Origin: Hellea sp.
Lineage (GTDB): Bacteria > Pseudomonadota > Alphaproteobacteria > Caulobacterales > Maricaulaceae
Assembly: GCA_020627655.1 (NCBI GenBank)
Contig: JAHDGM010000009.1
Location: 1 to 64,000, forward strand
Direction: 5' to 3'
Length of the DNA stretch: 64,000 bases
Shown: in pieces, positions 51,709-62,274 of the stretch
How the letters are laid out: every line of letters begins with the position of its first letter
Position numbering within the stretch: the first letter of the stretch is position 1
Notes under the pieces: model-generated
Told to the model about the DNA's origin: nothing
The model's database searches: none
What the model saw: only the letters and a program-made list of their open reading frames with translations
Program-made: the position numbers and the translations under genes

Positions 51709-52191
51709 TCAGGCTTGGGTCGCGCCTTTTAACAACTTACGGCATAGATCTTCCAAAGCCGCCTGATCTTCTTTATCAAAACTGCTAAGTTCTGTTGAAT
51801 CCACATCCAAAACGGCCGCAAGTTCGCCGTTATCATTAAACACCGGCACAACAATCTCAGAATTCGTTCGGCTGTCACAAGCTATATGTCCGGGAAATTT
51901 ATGAACATCCGGCACTAACTGTGTTTCCAGCGTTTGGGCTGCTGTTCCGCATACCCCGCGTCCAAATGGGATTCGCAAACACCCAAGTGTGCCCTGATAG
52001 GGCCCGACGACCAATTCCGCAGACTTTTCTGAATCCACCACATAAAACCCGGTCCAGAAGTAATAATCAAAAGCCTGTGACAATAGACATGCTGCAGATG
52101 CATAACGGGCAGTCGCTGAAGGTTCGTCCTCAACAACCGCAAGAATTTCGCGGCATACCTCTGCATAGACTTGGGATTTGGAACTCACCAT
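51709..52191 (-). CDS. msrC: Free methionine-(R)-sulfoxide reductase (GAF domain)
   Basis: Reduces free Met-R-sulfoxide with thioredoxin. It is a single GAF domain. The three functional cysteines, Cys71, Cys81 and Cys105, have the 10- and 24-residue spacing of the E. coli enzyme. GPYQGTLGCLRIPFGRGVCG and CDSRTNSEIVVPV are the family signatures. I start at 52191, with GGAGC upstream; the open frame extends further but is unsupported. The 160-residue length is normal. Confidence 0.94.
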   Translation of the reverse strand: MVSSKSQVYAEVCREILAVVEDEPSATARYASAACLLSQAFDYYFWTGFYVVDSEKSAELVVGPYQGTLGCLRIPFGRGVCGTAAQTLETQLVPDVHKFPGHIACDSRTNSEIVVPVFNDNGELAAVLDVDSTELSSFDKEDQAALEDLCRKLLKGATQA

Positions 52192-52325
52192 TATGCTCCG
52201 AAAGATTGTGTTTTGAATACCCATATGAACTGCCCACCCTTTGAATTCAAGCCGCTTTTTTAGGATTGAAATTGTCAGCAAAACCTTATATGACAGCGCT
52301 GTCAATTTTAATGCGTGAGGTTCAT

Positions 52326-53333
52326 ATGGCACTCAGGATAGCTATAAACGGGTTTGGCCGAATAGGACGCAATGTTTTGCGCGCCCTATATGAAAGCGGC
52401 CGTGAGGATATAACTATCGTTGCCATCAATGATTTGGCGCCTACAGACAACCTGGTTCACCTGTTGAAATATGACTCTGTTCATGGACGCTTTCCGGGTC
52501 AAATTGAACATGACGACAAAACGATTGACATTGGTACAGGCCCAATTGCCGTATCAGCTATTCGGGACTTACAAGACCTCAAATGGAAAACTCACAATAT
52601 TGATATCGTTATGGAATGCACTGGCATTTTCAACAGCCGTGACAAAGCCATAGGCCATATTTATGCTGGCGCAAAACGTGTTCTCATTTCCGCGCCAGGC
52701 AAACCGGCAGATAAAACAATTGTATATGGCGTAAATAACGATGACCTTAGCTCAGAGGACATTATTGTTTCTAATGGTTCATGTACAACCAATGCCCTCG
52801 CTCCGATTGCAAAAATTTTGGATGAAAATTTCGAAATTGAAACAGGATTCATGACCACGGTTCACGCCTATACAGGCGATCAACCGACTTTGGACCGCGT
52901 CCACAAAGATTATAATCGCGGCCGCGCTGCAGCAATGTCAATGGTTCCAACATCAACTGGCGCAGCGGCAGCTATCTCACAAGTTCTTCCCAAGCTCGAA
53001 GGCAAACTTGATGGAAAAGCCATTCGTGTCCCAACGCCTAATGTTTCAGTTATAGACTTGACCGTAAATGTGAGAAACAAAACCAGTGTTGAGGCCATAA
53101 ACAACGCCTTCAAACTCGCCGCCCAAGGTTCAATGAAGGGTATCCTGCAAGTCATTGACGATAAGGTCGTGTCAATTGATCTTAATCATGACCCGCATTC
53201 CTCCAGCGTTTCACTTGATCAAACCGTTGTGATGGAAGGCCAAATGGTGCGGGTCTTATCATGGTATGATAATGAATGGGGCTTTTCAAATCGTATGCTC
53301 GATACAGCAGTGTTAATGGGTGAAAAAATCTAA
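52326..53333 (+). CDS. gap: Glyceraldehyde-3-phosphate dehydrogenase (type I)
   Basis: Glycolytic/gluconeogenic enzyme. The Rossmann motif INGFGRIGRNVLR (about 7-19), the catalytic Cys153 in SNGSCTTN, and WYDNEWGFSNRM are intact. The Asp in AINDL (Asp36) indicates NAD preference. I start at 52326, with GAGG upstream; three earlier in-frame ATGs are ignored. It is 335 residues. Confidence 0.97.
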   Translation: MALRIAINGFGRIGRNVLRALYESGREDITIVAINDLAPTDNLVHLLKYDSVHGRFPGQIEHDDKTIDIGTGPIAVSAIRDLQDLKWKTHNIDIVMECTGIFNSRDKAIGHIYAGAKRVLISAPGKPADKTIVYGVNNDDLSSEDIIVSNGSCTTNALAPIAKILDENFEIETGFMTTVHAYTGDQPTLDRVHKDYNRGRAAAMSMVPTSTGAAAAISQVLPKLEGKLDGKAIRVPTPNVSVIDLTVNVRNKTSVEAINNAFKLAAQGSMKGILQVIDDKVVSIDLNHDPHSSSVSLDQTVVMEGQMVRVLSWYDNEWGFSNRMLDTAVLMGEKI

Positions 53334-53410
53334 ACACCATCATTATCATAGCACTCTCTGAATAGGGGATACGACTTGCGCCGCGCTATAGGGGCTGATA
53401 ATGAAGCGCG

Positions 53411-54088
53411 ATGACAGAAAACGTACTTATATCGCCATCAATCTTATCGGCCGATTTTGCTTGTCTGGGCGCGGAAGTCGCTGCCATTGATCAAGCTGGC
53501 GCAGATATGATCCATATTGACGTTATGGACGGCCATTACGTGCCCAACCTGACCATTGGGCCTGCTGTCGTAAAAGCCTTAAAACCTCACAGCAAAAAGC
53601 CTTTTGATGTTCATCTAATGATATCACCTGCGGACCCATTGATCGAAGCTTTCGCTAATGCAGGTTCCGACCTTATTACAGTTCACCCAGATGCAGGGCC
53701 TCATCTGCACCGCACCTTACAATCCCTCAGGAATCTGGGCTGTAAGGCAGGCATTGCTTTAAATCCAGCCACTCATGCTGACGTGATTGATTATGTCATT
53801 GATGATATTGATCTTATTCTGGTTATGAGTGTCAATCCAGGGTTTGGCGGGCAGAGCTTTATTACATCTCAACTTCGGAAAATTGAAACCTTACGCCGGA
53901 AAATTGACAATTCTGGCAATGACATCATTCTTGAAGTTGATGGCGGCGTGAATCCTATAACGGCACGTGACTGTATCCTAGCTGGTGCCTCGGCTCTGGT
54001 TGCTGGAAGCGCTGTATTTAAGGGCGCCGGAACTTATCAACAAAACATAAGCGCCCTGAGAGGCATACCTGCCTCACAGGTGGCGTAA
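53411..54088 (+). CDS. rpe: Ribulose-phosphate 3-epimerase
   Basis: Interconverts ribulose 5-phosphate and xylulose 5-phosphate. The TIM-barrel residues are visible: SPSILSADF (about 8-16), [24 protein letters not shown] with the metal-binding His, [12 protein letters not shown] and LEVDGGVN. The 225-residue length is normal. It is 17 bp before the heparinase-like gene. Confidence 0.97.
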   Translation: MTENVLISPSILSADFACLGAEVAAIDQAGADMIHIDVMDGHYVPNLTIGPAVVKALKPHSKKPFDVHLMISPADPLIEAFANAGSDLITVHPDAGPHLHRTLQSLRNLGCKAGIALNPATHADVIDYVIDDIDLILVMSVNPGFGGQSFITSQLRKIETLRRKIDNSGNDIILEVDGGVNPITARDCILAGASALVAGSAVFKGAGTYQQNISALRGIPASQVA

Positions 54089-54105
54089 GCTGAGTTAATC
54101 TGAAA

Positions 54106-55836
54106 ATGCGGCGTTTCCCGCTTGGAAAAGTTCTTGGTGCGCTATCCAGCCGCGTCATGCATCGCATCGGGAGCGAACTGACAGCTCCCCTACGCAATCT
54201 CCGTCTCAGTACTGGAGCCGTACACCCATTAGAAAACATCCCGCTTCGCAATTTTCGAGGAAATGCCGATCAAGGTCAGGATGTTCTAAACGGGCATTTT
54301 ATATTCTCAGCCCAGCAGTTAGACGTAGGCCGACAAGGAGACCCGTGGCCACTCCCTGCTCCATCCGAACGTTTTGCATTTTGGCTGCATAGCTTTGATT
54401 GGCTCTGGGACCTATCGGCCCGCGGCGAAAAAGAGGCTGCGATTAAAGCCCGCAATCTGACGGACCAATGGATAAATATTTACGGGAAATGGAATGCTTA
54501 TAGCTGGGACAATGACATATTAGCAAACCGGCTCTATGCAATATTCAGCAATTGGTCAGCCACACTTAGCACCGACCGCACGCAAACAGCAGGACAAGCC
54601 AGACGCAACAATGTCTATCGTCAAGTCAAGCACTTGCGTGCAAACTTCAATTACACTCCCGAAGGCCTGCCTAGCCTCAAAGCGGCGACAGTCATAACAT
54701 TGGCCGGATTGTACCGACCTGAGAAATCCTATGACTATCTTAATCGCGGCCTTGATTGGCTTGATGAACAAATTCACTTGCAAATATTACCTGATGGCGG
54801 GCATGTCAGTCGGTCTCCCCAACAATGCGTAGACGCTCTTGAAATACTCACAACTTTGGATCAAGCTCTGGAAAAAAGGAGTATAGAACCATCCCCTGCT
54901 ATTACCCGTGCTCTGGAGAGATTACGTCACGTTGTCCCATTTTTCCAAATGCCTGATGGCGGACTTGCCGACTTTAATGGTAGTGGTAACGGCAACACAA
55001 AATATATCGACCAGCTATTGCGATTTAGCAAAACAACGGCGAGTCCTTTCTCTTATTGCCCGCATTCAGGTTATCAACGCATTCATCAGAAAGACACTGT
55101 CATCATGATCGATACGGGTGAAACCACGCCCTATCCTTATGACCAAGAAGCTCACCTGGCCCCCCTTGCTTTTGAAATGAGCACGAAAGCGGGACGATTG
55201 ATCGTGAATTGTGGCTGGAATCACAATCAGCCTCAAAGCTGGCGGGATGATGTTCGGTTGACAGCCGCGCACTCCACTTTAACACTTGGCAATATGACAG
55301 CAGGCAGCCTGGTTAAAACCGGATTAAAGAGCAAACTTTTTCCATCCCATATTAATCGCGGAGTAGAGCAAGTTGACGCAACGCGCAGAGAGCAACCCGA
55401 GGGCGTTTGGATTGAAATGTCTCATGGCGGTTATTTAGAAACAACAGGTCTTATGCACCGGCGTCGATTATACGCTCAGCAAACAGGTAACGACATTAGA
55501 GGAGAAGACAGCCTTCTGGTGCCAATTGGCTCGGAACCTTTGAGTCGCAATACAATCCCCTTTGATATACGGTTTCACCTCCACCCATCTGTGAAAGCGA
55601 CCTTGGCCCAAGATTTACATAGCGCCCTATTAATCCAGCCTGGTCAAATTGCCTGGCGGTTTCGAACAGATGGCGGCCCTATGCGTATAGAAGAATCCGT
55701 ATTTCTTTCCGAAGGGTCACGCCCTGTGAAGTCTGAACAAATCGTCATTTCCGGTTCTGCCTTTGCTGATGGAGATGGCGAGTCAAAATCTAATCGCGTG
55801 CGCTGGTCCATTCGCCGCCTTGAGGCCGGATCGTGA
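54106..55836 (+). CDS. Heparinase II/III family protein
   Basis: A 576-residue polysaccharide lyase-like protein: an alpha-helical toroid (about 80-310) with repeated Trp-containing helices such as RFAFWLHSFDWLWDL, followed by a beta-sandwich (about 325-570). YPYDQEAHLAPLAFEMS and RLIVNCGWN match the family core. No signal peptide is obvious. Alphaproteobacteria commonly keep such a gene next to purH and rpe; the natural substrate is unknown. It overlaps the next gene by 4 nt (GTGA). Confidence 0.88.
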   Translation: MRRFPLGKVLGALSSRVMHRIGSELTAPLRNLRLSTGAVHPLENIPLRNFRGNADQGQDVLNGHFIFSAQQLDVGRQGDPWPLPAPSERFAFWLHSFDWLWDLSARGEKEAAIKARNLTDQWINIYGKWNAYSWDNDILANRLYAIFSNWSATLSTDRTQTAGQARRNNVYRQVKHLRANFNYTPEGLPSLKAATVITLAGLYRPEKSYDYLNRGLDWLDEQIHLQILPDGGHVSRSPQQCVDALEILTTLDQALEKRSIEPSPAITRALERLRHVVPFFQMPDGGLADFNGSGNGNTKYIDQLLRFSKTTASPFSYCPHSGYQRIHQKDTVIMIDTGETTPYPYDQEAHLAPLAFEMSTKAGRLIVNCGWNHNQPQSWRDDVRLTAAHSTLTLGNMTAGSLVKTGLKSKLFPSHINRGVEQVDATRREQPEGVWIEMSHGGYLETTGLMHRRRLYAQQTGNDIRGEDSLLVPIGSEPLSRNTIPFDIRFHLHPSVKATLAQDLHSALLIQPGQIAWRFRTDGGPMRIEESVFLSEGSRPVKSEQIVISGSAFADGDGESKSNRVRWSIRRLEAGS

Positions 55837-57788
55837 TTAGTAAACTCAAAAACCTTCTTAAAAACCCGCTTAGCAGCAAGATCGGGCTGACACTGTATGA
55901 CGCCCTCGTCGGCGGGCTTTGCATGTTCATGGTGATCCAGTGGCGATATGCATTCGAAGACAGGCCTATACCTGACAATGTTGCAGAAAATGCCTCTATG
56001 GTTTTCATTGGAGCCTGCCTGGCCAGCTGGCTGATTACAGGCGCCCATAAGGCTATTTGGAGATTTACATCTCTGGACGACATAAAGAAGCTCTTTCAGG
56101 CCGTTCTTTTAGCGGTCATTATTGCGCCGCTCATTATGTTCCTTTTTATAGACCGAGGCGAAGACTTTCCACGATCCGTCCCTTTCATAGTCGGCCCATT
56201 TTTCTTTTTCACTTTAACTGTCAGCAGAATGGTCATTCTTATATTTCAAAATGGCGACATTCGAGCGATTTTCCGTAGGCAGGATCAAAATCTACCTAAT
56301 GCTATTCTGATTGGCACTGAAACTTCCCTGCATAATTACTTAAGGGATGTAAGCCGGAAAGCTGGTGGTCCTAGCTATATCATTCGTGGGTTAATAGGGA
56401 CTGACGCCGACCATGGGGGCCGTTCAATCAGGGGCATTCCAGTGCTTGGCCATAGAGAAGATTTAGCATCCATTTATAAAGACCTTAAAGTCCGTTATGG
56501 CTCGGTTCCGACTTTGATCGCAACAGATGTTAATCAAGGCCGAACACAGTCCTATAGCCTGGTTCGCGAAGCCTCAGAAATTGGCACTCCCCTCGTGCGA
56601 GTCAGCCAGAGTCGTCCAGATACGCTTTCACCTTTTGAAGCCTCAGATTTAATTGGACGTGAATTAAAAGCCCTGGATATCACGCCCGTTCGCCGTTTTA
56701 TTACAGGCAAGCGTGTTTTGATAACTGGTGCCGGAGGCACTATCGGATCAGAAATCACCCGCCAGGTAGCTTCACTGGAACCTGAGCGCCTCGCCCTCTT
56801 GGATAGCTCAGAATATAATCTTTATCAAATTGACCGGGAGCTTAACGAACTTTTACCGGACTCTCAGAAAATGTGGTTTCCCTATTTGTCCAATATTTGC
56901 GATCATATGCATCTTGATGAAATTTTCGCTCAAGAAGCTCCTCAGATTATTATTCACGCAGCAGCTCTCAAACATGTTCCGCTCAGCGAAATAAATCCAA
57001 TCGAAGCTTTGAAAACTAATATTGGCGGCACTGAAAACATTTTGCATCTGGCTCATAAATACCATGCCGAAAGTTTTACGCTCATTTCAACAGACAAAGC
57101 CGTGAAACCAACCAATATTATGGGGGCTAGCAAACGCATTGCTGAAATGCTGACCATGGCCCACACCCATAAAGATCAAAATCTGTCCGCATGCGCTGTA
57201 CGCTTTGGGAATGTTTTAGCCTCAACGGGATCGGTTGTCCCATTATTTGAAGAACAAATTGCCAAAGGCGGCCCTGTAACTGTTACAGATAAGGATGTTA
57301 CGCGATACTTCATGACCACGGAAGAAGCGGCAGCTCTGGTTCTGCAGGCCGCGGCACTCAATGCAACAGAACGCCCGGAACTGGGCTCTATATATGTTCT
57401 CGAAATGGGAGAGCCTGTTAAAATCAATCAATTGGCGCGTCAGCTTATCCGCCTGCGAGGCTTGGTCCCCGACCGGGATATTAAAATTGTTTATACAGGC
57501 CTTCGCCCAGGAGAAAAATTAACTGAGGAACTCAGGGATCATGATGAAGAATTCCTGGAGAGTACATATGTAGAAGGTGTCCAGCGCTTTACTGGCTTCA
57601 AAACCACACCTCAAAAGATTAAAACCCAAATCGACGATTTGCTCGGGTTTGTCACAGCTAGAGACGCAAAAGGCATAAAAAAAGCGCTTGCGAAATTACT
57701 ACCTGATTATAAACCCAATGGCTCACTGACAGCTGAGTCTCAACCCCCAAATAATGTCACACAATTACATGCCAAGCCCAAATCCTGA
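55833..57788 (+). CDS. Membrane-bound NDP-sugar epimerase/dehydratase (CapD/WbpM/FlaA1-like)
   Basis: A 651-residue protein with four N-terminal transmembrane helices (about 17-40, 52-72, 85-105, 112-132). After a Rossmann-like linker domain comes the SDR catalytic domain, with [12 protein letters not shown] near 295, a [10 protein letters not shown] block, and [17 protein letters not shown] (about 418-434), where Asp and Lys/Met replace the usual SDR Tyr arrangement as in WbpM. It likely makes a UDP-6-deoxy-4-keto-sugar for surface polysaccharide. The start is GTG at 55833. Confidence 0.92.
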   Translation: MISKLKNLLKNPLSSKIGLTLYDALVGGLCMFMVIQWRYAFEDRPIPDNVAENASMVFIGACLASWLITGAHKAIWRFTSLDDIKKLFQAVLLAVIIAPLIMFLFIDRGEDFPRSVPFIVGPFFFFTLTVSRMVILIFQNGDIRAIFRRQDQNLPNAILIGTETSLHNYLRDVSRKAGGPSYIIRGLIGTDADHGGRSIRGIPVLGHREDLASIYKDLKVRYGSVPTLIATDVNQGRTQSYSLVREASEIGTPLVRVSQSRPDTLSPFEASDLIGRELKALDITPVRRFITGKRVLITGAGGTIGSEITRQVASLEPERLALLDSSEYNLYQIDRELNELLPDSQKMWFPYLSNICDHMHLDEIFAQEAPQIIIHAAALKHVPLSEINPIEALKTNIGGTENILHLAHKYHAESFTLISTDKAVKPTNIMGASKRIAEMLTMAHTHKDQNLSACAVRFGNVLASTGSVVPLFEEQIAKGGPVTVTDKDVTRYFMTTEEAAALVLQAAALNATERPELGSIYVLEMGEPVKINQLARQLIRLRGLVPDRDIKIVYTGLRPGEKLTEELRDHDEEFLESTYVEGVQRFTGFKTTPQKIKTQIDDLLGFVTARDAKGIKKALAKLLPDYKPNGSLTAESQPPNNVTQLHAKPKS

Positions 57789-59400
57789 TCTCCCTCCTTT
57801 CGATCCTGAGCGTCTCACTACTATTAAGCGCGCCCTGATTTCCGTTTCAGATAAGTCCAGACTCATTGACCAAGCTAAAGCCTTGCATGAGCGTGGGGTT
57901 AAACTTGTTTCTACCGGTGGAACACGGCGCGCCATTCAAAACGCTGGCATCCCTGTCAAAGATGTGAGCGAGTTGACAAATTTTCCAGAAATGATGGATG
58001 GCCGTGTCAAAACACTTCATCCCATGGTTCATGGCGGCCTCCTGGGAGACAGGGATCTAACTTCACATGTAGATGCCATGAAAAACCACGGGGTCATGTC
58101 CATCGACCTATTGGTCGTGAACCTTTACCCGTTTGAACAAGTCGTTGCCAATGGCGGCTCTTACGAAATGTGTGTGGAGAATATAGATATCGGCGGCCCC
58201 GCCATGATCCGTGCGGGCGCTAAAAACCACGCCCATGTCGCCGTCTGCGTTGATAGCGATGACGTAGATGCCGTAATTGCCGAAATGGACGCCAGTAACG
58301 GACAAGTCTCAGGTACGCTTCGTCGCAAATTAGCAGCAAAGTCTTATGCCCGCAGCGCAGCCTATGATGCAGCAATTGCTAATTATTTTGCAAACATTAT
58401 CGGCGATACTCCGGAATATAGAGCACAAGCCGGCAACCTTAAACAGGAACTCCGCTACGGCGAAAACCCCCATCAGGCTGCGGCTTTTTACGGCGACGGA
58501 TCAAACCGTCCAGGTGTTTCAACAGCCACGCAAAAACAAGGCAAAGAACTGTCCTATAACAACATTAATGATACAGACGCGGCCTATGAATTAGTCGCTG
58601 AATTTGGCAATGCCAATGACGGAGCAAAGCCTGCCGTCGCTATTATCAAACATGCTAATCCATGCGGTGTTGCCGTAGGTGATGATTTTATTTCGGCTTA
58701 TAAAGCTGCTCTCGCCTGCGACCCGGTCTCCGCTTTTGGCGGCATTGTAGCGCTAAACGGGACTCTTGATGAAGAGACAGCTAAGGAAATCATAAAAGTC
58801 TTCACCGAAGTCGTCATTGCGCCATCCGCCACAGACGAGGCCATAGCCGCCTTTGCCAAGAAAAAAAATCTGCGCTTACTAATCGCAGGCGATCTACCCA
58901 ATCCAACAGATCCGAGCCTAACACAGCGGAACGTAGCTGGCGGTATACTCGTGCAGGACCGTGATAATGGTCATGTTGATGCCAAAGATTTGAAAGTGGT
59001 AACAAAACGCAAACCGACAGACACTGAAATGGCAGATTTGATGATGGCATGGAAAGTAGCCAAACATGTCAAATCCAACGCAATTGTCTATGTCAAAGAC
59101 GGGTCTACTGCCGGTATAGGCGCTGGTCAAATGAGCCGCCTAGATAGCGCCCGCACTGCCGCTAGAAAAGCAGAAGATGCCAAAGAGGCTGCTGGGTGGG
59201 ATGAGCTCCGCACCATTGGATGTGCTTGCGCGTCAGACGCCTTTTTCCCTTTCCCCGATGGCATGCTCTCCGCCGCAGCAGCTGGCGCCACAGCCATTAT
59301 TCAGCCTGGGGGCTCTATTAAAGATCAAGACGTCATAGACGCGGCTGATCAGGCGGGCCTCGCTATGGTCTTTACAGGAATGCGCCACTTCAGGCATTAA
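57754..59400 (+). CDS. purH: Bifunctional AICAR transformylase / IMP cyclohydrolase
   Basis: Last two steps of purine synthesis. The cyclohydrolase domain (about 18-215) starts [12 protein letters not shown] and has [10 protein letters not shown] and GRVKTLHP. The transformylase domain carries [25 protein letters not shown] and the final DAFFPFPDG. It is 548 residues. The start is uncertain: ATG at 57754 overlaps the upstream gene by 35 nt, and ATG at 57769 is the alternative; neither has a good ribosome site. Confidence 0.95.
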   Translation: MSHNYMPSPNPDLPPFDPERLTTIKRALISVSDKSRLIDQAKALHERGVKLVSTGGTRRAIQNAGIPVKDVSELTNFPEMMDGRVKTLHPMVHGGLLGDRDLTSHVDAMKNHGVMSIDLLVVNLYPFEQVVANGGSYEMCVENIDIGGPAMIRAGAKNHAHVAVCVDSDDVDAVIAEMDASNGQVSGTLRRKLAAKSYARSAAYDAAIANYFANIIGDTPEYRAQAGNLKQELRYGENPHQAAAFYGDGSNRPGVSTATQKQGKELSYNNINDTDAAYELVAEFGNANDGAKPAVAIIKHANPCGVAVGDDFISAYKAALACDPVSAFGGIVALNGTLDEETAKEIIKVFTEVVIAPSATDEAIAAFAKKKNLRLLIAGDLPNPTDPSLTQRNVAGGILVQDRDNGHVDAKDLKVVTKRKPTDTEMADLMMAWKVAKHVKSNAIVYVKDGSTAGIGAGQMSRLDSARTAARKAEDAKEAAGWDELRTIGCACASDAFFPFPDGMLSAAAAGATAIIQPGGSIKDQDVIDAADQAGLAMVFTGMRHFRH

Positions 59401-59429
59401 GTCCCAATACAAAATTTGGAGGGACTAAT

Positions 59430-60239
59430 ATGAGCGTTGTACTAAAAGAGGATCGCGGACAAGTTCGCTTGCTTACTCTGAACCGTCCTGATCAAATGAA
59501 TGCCTATAACGTGCCCATGCACGACGCTTTAATAGCTGCCATTGATGAAGCCGATAAAGATAGCAATGTCCGCGTTATTGTTGTCACGGGTGCTGGTAAA
59601 GCCTTTTGCGCTGGCGCCGATCTTTCCGGTGGCTTTTCATCGGTTACGGGCGGCGAAAATCTAGACGGTATTATTCGTGACCTAGGCGGCATGCTGAATT
59701 TACGCATCTTTGAATGTGACACTCCCATCATTGCAGCAGTTAATGGCCATTCAGTCGGGATTGGCCTAACTATGTTGCTTTCCATGGATATGAAAATTGT
59801 CTCAAGGAAGACCAAATTTGTTCTGCCCTTTGCACGGCGCGGCATAGTCTTTGACGGCGCAGCCAGTTTCTTTTTACCACGTATCATCGGTATGAACCGG
59901 ACACAGGAGTGGCTGCTACGTGGAGATCCTATAAAACCGCAAGAAGCCCTGGCTGCCGGTATGATTTCCGAAATCACTGAACCTGAAAATGTACTGAGCC
60001 GTGCTTTGGAAATTGCCGAAGATATCGCCATCAATGTTTCACCGACCAGCGCAGCCCATAATAAGCAGCTATTACGATCTTCCATGTTGCGCGGTGGCGG
60101 TTATGATAGCGGCCCGATGGCGGCCCATATGATGGAAAGCGACCTACTCATTCAGCATTTCAACTCCCATGACTGCATGGAAGGCGTAAAAGCTTTTTTT
60201 GAAAAACGCGCGCCTGAATTCAAGGACTATCAGGGGTAG
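59430..60239 (+). CDS. Enoyl-CoA hydratase/isomerase family protein
   Basis: A 269-residue crotonase-fold protein. The oxyanion-hole segments are [14 protein letters not shown] (about 54-67) and [14 protein letters not shown] (about 106-119). The first catalytic Glu position of true hydratases reads [11 protein letters not shown] rather than D-x-x-x-A-E, so the exact reaction is uncertain. GGAGGG precedes the ATG. It overlaps the convergent thiG by 20 nt. Confidence 0.9.
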   Translation: MSVVLKEDRGQVRLLTLNRPDQMNAYNVPMHDALIAAIDEADKDSNVRVIVVTGAGKAFCAGADLSGGFSSVTGGENLDGIIRDLGGMLNLRIFECDTPIIAAVNGHSVGIGLTMLLSMDMKIVSRKTKFVLPFARRGIVFDGAASFFLPRIIGMNRTQEWLLRGDPIKPQEALAAGMISEITEPENVLSRALEIAEDIAINVSPTSAAHNKQLLRSSMLRGGGYDSGPMAAHMMESDLLIQHFNSHDCMEGVKAFFEKRAPEFKDYQG

Positions 60240-61035
60240 ATATCATACCCTCTTTTGCAAGGGGTGAACTTGGTGTCGCATAGTGTTTCTTATCCATGCG
60301 GCCAGCCAAGAATGCTTCACGGCCGGCTATCACAGCATGTTTCATAGCTTCGGCCATCCGGATGGGATCCTGCGCGGCGGCAATAGCCGTATTCATCAAT
60401 ACGCCATCACAACCGAGCTCCATAGCCATTGCTGCGTCTGATGCAGTGCCGACACCGGCATCTACAATGACAGGCACAGAGGATTGTTCTACAATGAACT
60501 GAATATTGAGCGGGTTTTGAATACCCAGTCCTGAACCAATCGGAGCCCCCAGCGGCATGATCGCGGCACAGCCCATGTCTTCAAGCTTCTTGGCGAAGAC
60601 CGGGTCATCCGTACAGTAAACCATAACTTCAAAACCATCATCAATCAGCATTTTGGCGGCTCGCATAGTTTCTTCCATATCCGGATAGAGATGTTTGGGG
60701 TCTGAAAGGACTTCAAGTTTGACTAAATCCCAGCCTCCTGCTTCGCGGGCCAGACGTAAGGTGCGGACTGCATCCTCACCCGTGAAACAACCTGCCGTAT
60801 TAGGCAGAAATGTATATTTTTTCGGATCAATGAAATCGACCAACATGGGCTCGGCCGGATTGGATAAGTTCACGCGGCGGACTGCAACGGTGATCATATC
60901 TGCACCAGAAGCGACCAGGGCGTCCGCATTTTCCTGATAGGTCTTATATTTACCCGTACCGATAATCAGGCGTGATTCAAATTCACGCCCCGCAACAACG
61001 AGCTTATTAATATTTTTTTCCGCACTTTTGGGCAC
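60220..61035 (-). CDS. thiG: Thiazole synthase
   Basis: Forms the thiazole ring of thiamin from deoxyxylulose phosphate, dehydroglycine and ThiS thiocarboxylate. The Schiff-base lysine is in LVKLEVLSD (about 105-113), and [14 protein letters not shown] and [18 protein letters not shown] are family blocks. The start is GTG, directly after the thiS stop codon, with GGAGG lying inside the thiS end. The C-terminus overlaps the neighbour's coding region. Confidence 0.96.
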   Translation of the reverse strand: MPKSAEKNINKLVVAGREFESRLIIGTGKYKTYQENADALVASGADMITVAVRRVNLSNPAEPMLVDFIDPKKYTFLPNTAGCFTGEDAVRTLRLAREAGGWDLVKLEVLSDPKHLYPDMEETMRAAKMLIDDGFEVMVYCTDDPVFAKKLEDMGCAAIMPLGAPIGSGLGIQNPLNIQFIVEQSSVPVIVDAGVGTASDAAMAMELGCDGVLMNTAIAAAQDPIRMAEAMKHAVIAGREAFLAGRMDKKHYATPSSPLAKEGMISTPDSP

Positions 61036-61239
61036 TTATCCGCCTCCGATAAAATGTATGATTTCAAGCCGATCGCCGTCCGACAGGACGGCACTATCAA
61101 ATGTCGATTTCGGGACAATTTCCATATTACGTTCAACAGCTATCTTTTTACGCGGTAACTCAAGATGATCCAGCAATCCGGCGACAGTAATGCCTACCGG
61201 AATGTCGTGATAATCTTGTCCATTAATAACCAAGTTCAT
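61036..61239 (-). CDS. thiS: Sulfur carrier protein ThiS
   Basis: A 67-residue ubiquitin-fold sulfur carrier ending in the required GG (HFIGGG), which is thiocarboxylated to donate sulfur for the thiazole ring. It directly precedes thiG. No thiF, thiE or thiO gene is in the window, and I see no TPP riboswitch in the 55 bp before it. Confidence 0.93.
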   Translation of the reverse strand: MNLVINGQDYHDIPVGITVAGLLDHLELPRKKIAVERNMEIVPKSTFDSAVLSDGDRLEIIHFIGGG

Positions 61240-61294
61240 GGAGTGCCTAACTAAACTCTTGCCTCTGCCCCCTAGATGGGTAGTTTGCCTGTCT

Positions 61295-61735
61295 ATGTCA
61301 AAACCGATTTACATAATCAATGGCCCCAACCTCAATCTATTGGGGACAAGAGAGCCTGAAATTTATGGAAGCCAGACCCTGACCGATATTGAGGACATGT
61401 GCCGAGAAGCTGCCAGGACCCACGGTTTTAAGATCGAGTTCTCCCAATCCAACATTGAAGGTGAACTTGTAGACAAAATTCAGGAAGCTGGAGAAAAGGG
61501 CGCGGCAATCATTATTAACCCGGCCGCTTTTACTCACACATCCATAGCCCTTTATGATGCAATCAAGGCAGTTGATGTGCACTGTATCGAGGTTCACCTG
61601 TCGCAACCCGCCGCCAGAGAAAGTTTTCGGCGACGCTCCTTTGTCTCTGAAGCCTCACAAGGTACAATAAGTGGCTTTGGCGTAAAAAGCTATTTATTGG
61701 GCTTACAGGCCGCGATTGATCTGCTAAAAGCCTGA
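61295..61735 (+). CDS. aroQ: 3-dehydroquinate dehydratase, type II
   Basis: Shikimate-pathway enzyme, dodecameric in known cases. IINGPNLNLLGTREPEIYG (about 6-24) carries the catalytic Tyr loop, NPAAFTHTSIALYDA and the conserved EVHLSQPAARE follow. The start at 61295 gives the family-normal 146 residues. It is followed 23 bp later by accB, a frequent neighbour. Confidence 0.96.
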   Translation: MSKPIYIINGPNLNLLGTREPEIYGSQTLTDIEDMCREAARTHGFKIEFSQSNIEGELVDKIQEAGEKGAAIIINPAAFTHTSIALYDAIKAVDVHCIEVHLSQPAARESFRRRSFVSEASQGTISGFGVKSYLLGLQAAIDLLKA

Positions 61736-61758
61736 CACTAAAATCAAGAGAGAGTATT

Positions 61759-62262
61759 ATGGCTGAGAAAAAAAAGCCGGCGCAATCAAAAGGTTCTGAA
61801 ACGGCATTGATCCGGGAACTCGCTGACATCCTCAACGAAACGGACCTGTCTGAAATAGAAATGAAGCGCGGTGATTTAAAAATCCGGGTCTCCAAACATG
61901 GCGGCCAGGTTATTAATGCAGTTGCACCGCATGCTCCTGTCACTGCCCCCGCAACATCTGTATCAGCAGCTGCCGCCCCAATACCAACCCCAGCGGCTTC
62001 AGCAGCCCCTGCGGATATAAGCAATCACCCGGGCGCCGTAAAGTCTCCCATGGTCGGCACGGCCTATGTCCGACCCAGCCCCGATGCAGCTCCATTTATC
62101 AGTGAAGGCAGCAACGTGAAAGAAGGCGACACAATATTACTCATTGAAGCCATGAAGACGTTCAATCCCATTACAGCGCCGAAATCCGGTACAATAACCT
62201 CAATCCTTGTGGATGACGCCCAGCCAGTGGAATTCGGCGAAGTTCTTTTCGTCATCGAATAA
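61759..62262 (+). CDS. accB: Biotin carboxyl carrier protein of acetyl-CoA carboxylase
   Basis: Carries carboxybiotin between the biotin carboxylase and carboxyltransferase. The biotinylated lysine is Lys133 in EAMKTFN. An Ala/Pro-rich flexible linker (about 55-88) joins it to the N-terminal part. It is 167 residues. It precedes accC by 12 bp. Confidence 0.96.
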   Translation: MAEKKKPAQSKGSETALIRELADILNETDLSEIEMKRGDLKIRVSKHGGQVINAVAPHAPVTAPATSVSAAAAPIPTPAASAAPADISNHPGAVKSPMVGTAYVRPSPDAAPFISEGSNVKEGDTILLIEAMKTFNPITAPKSGTITSILVDDAQPVEFGEVLFVIE

Positions 62263-62274
62263 CGGACACGTTCC

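Noticed and set aside
61240-61294. TPP riboswitch upstream of thiS
   Set aside because: The spacer of 55 bp is too short and no CTGAGA-type conserved segment is visible on the minus strand.
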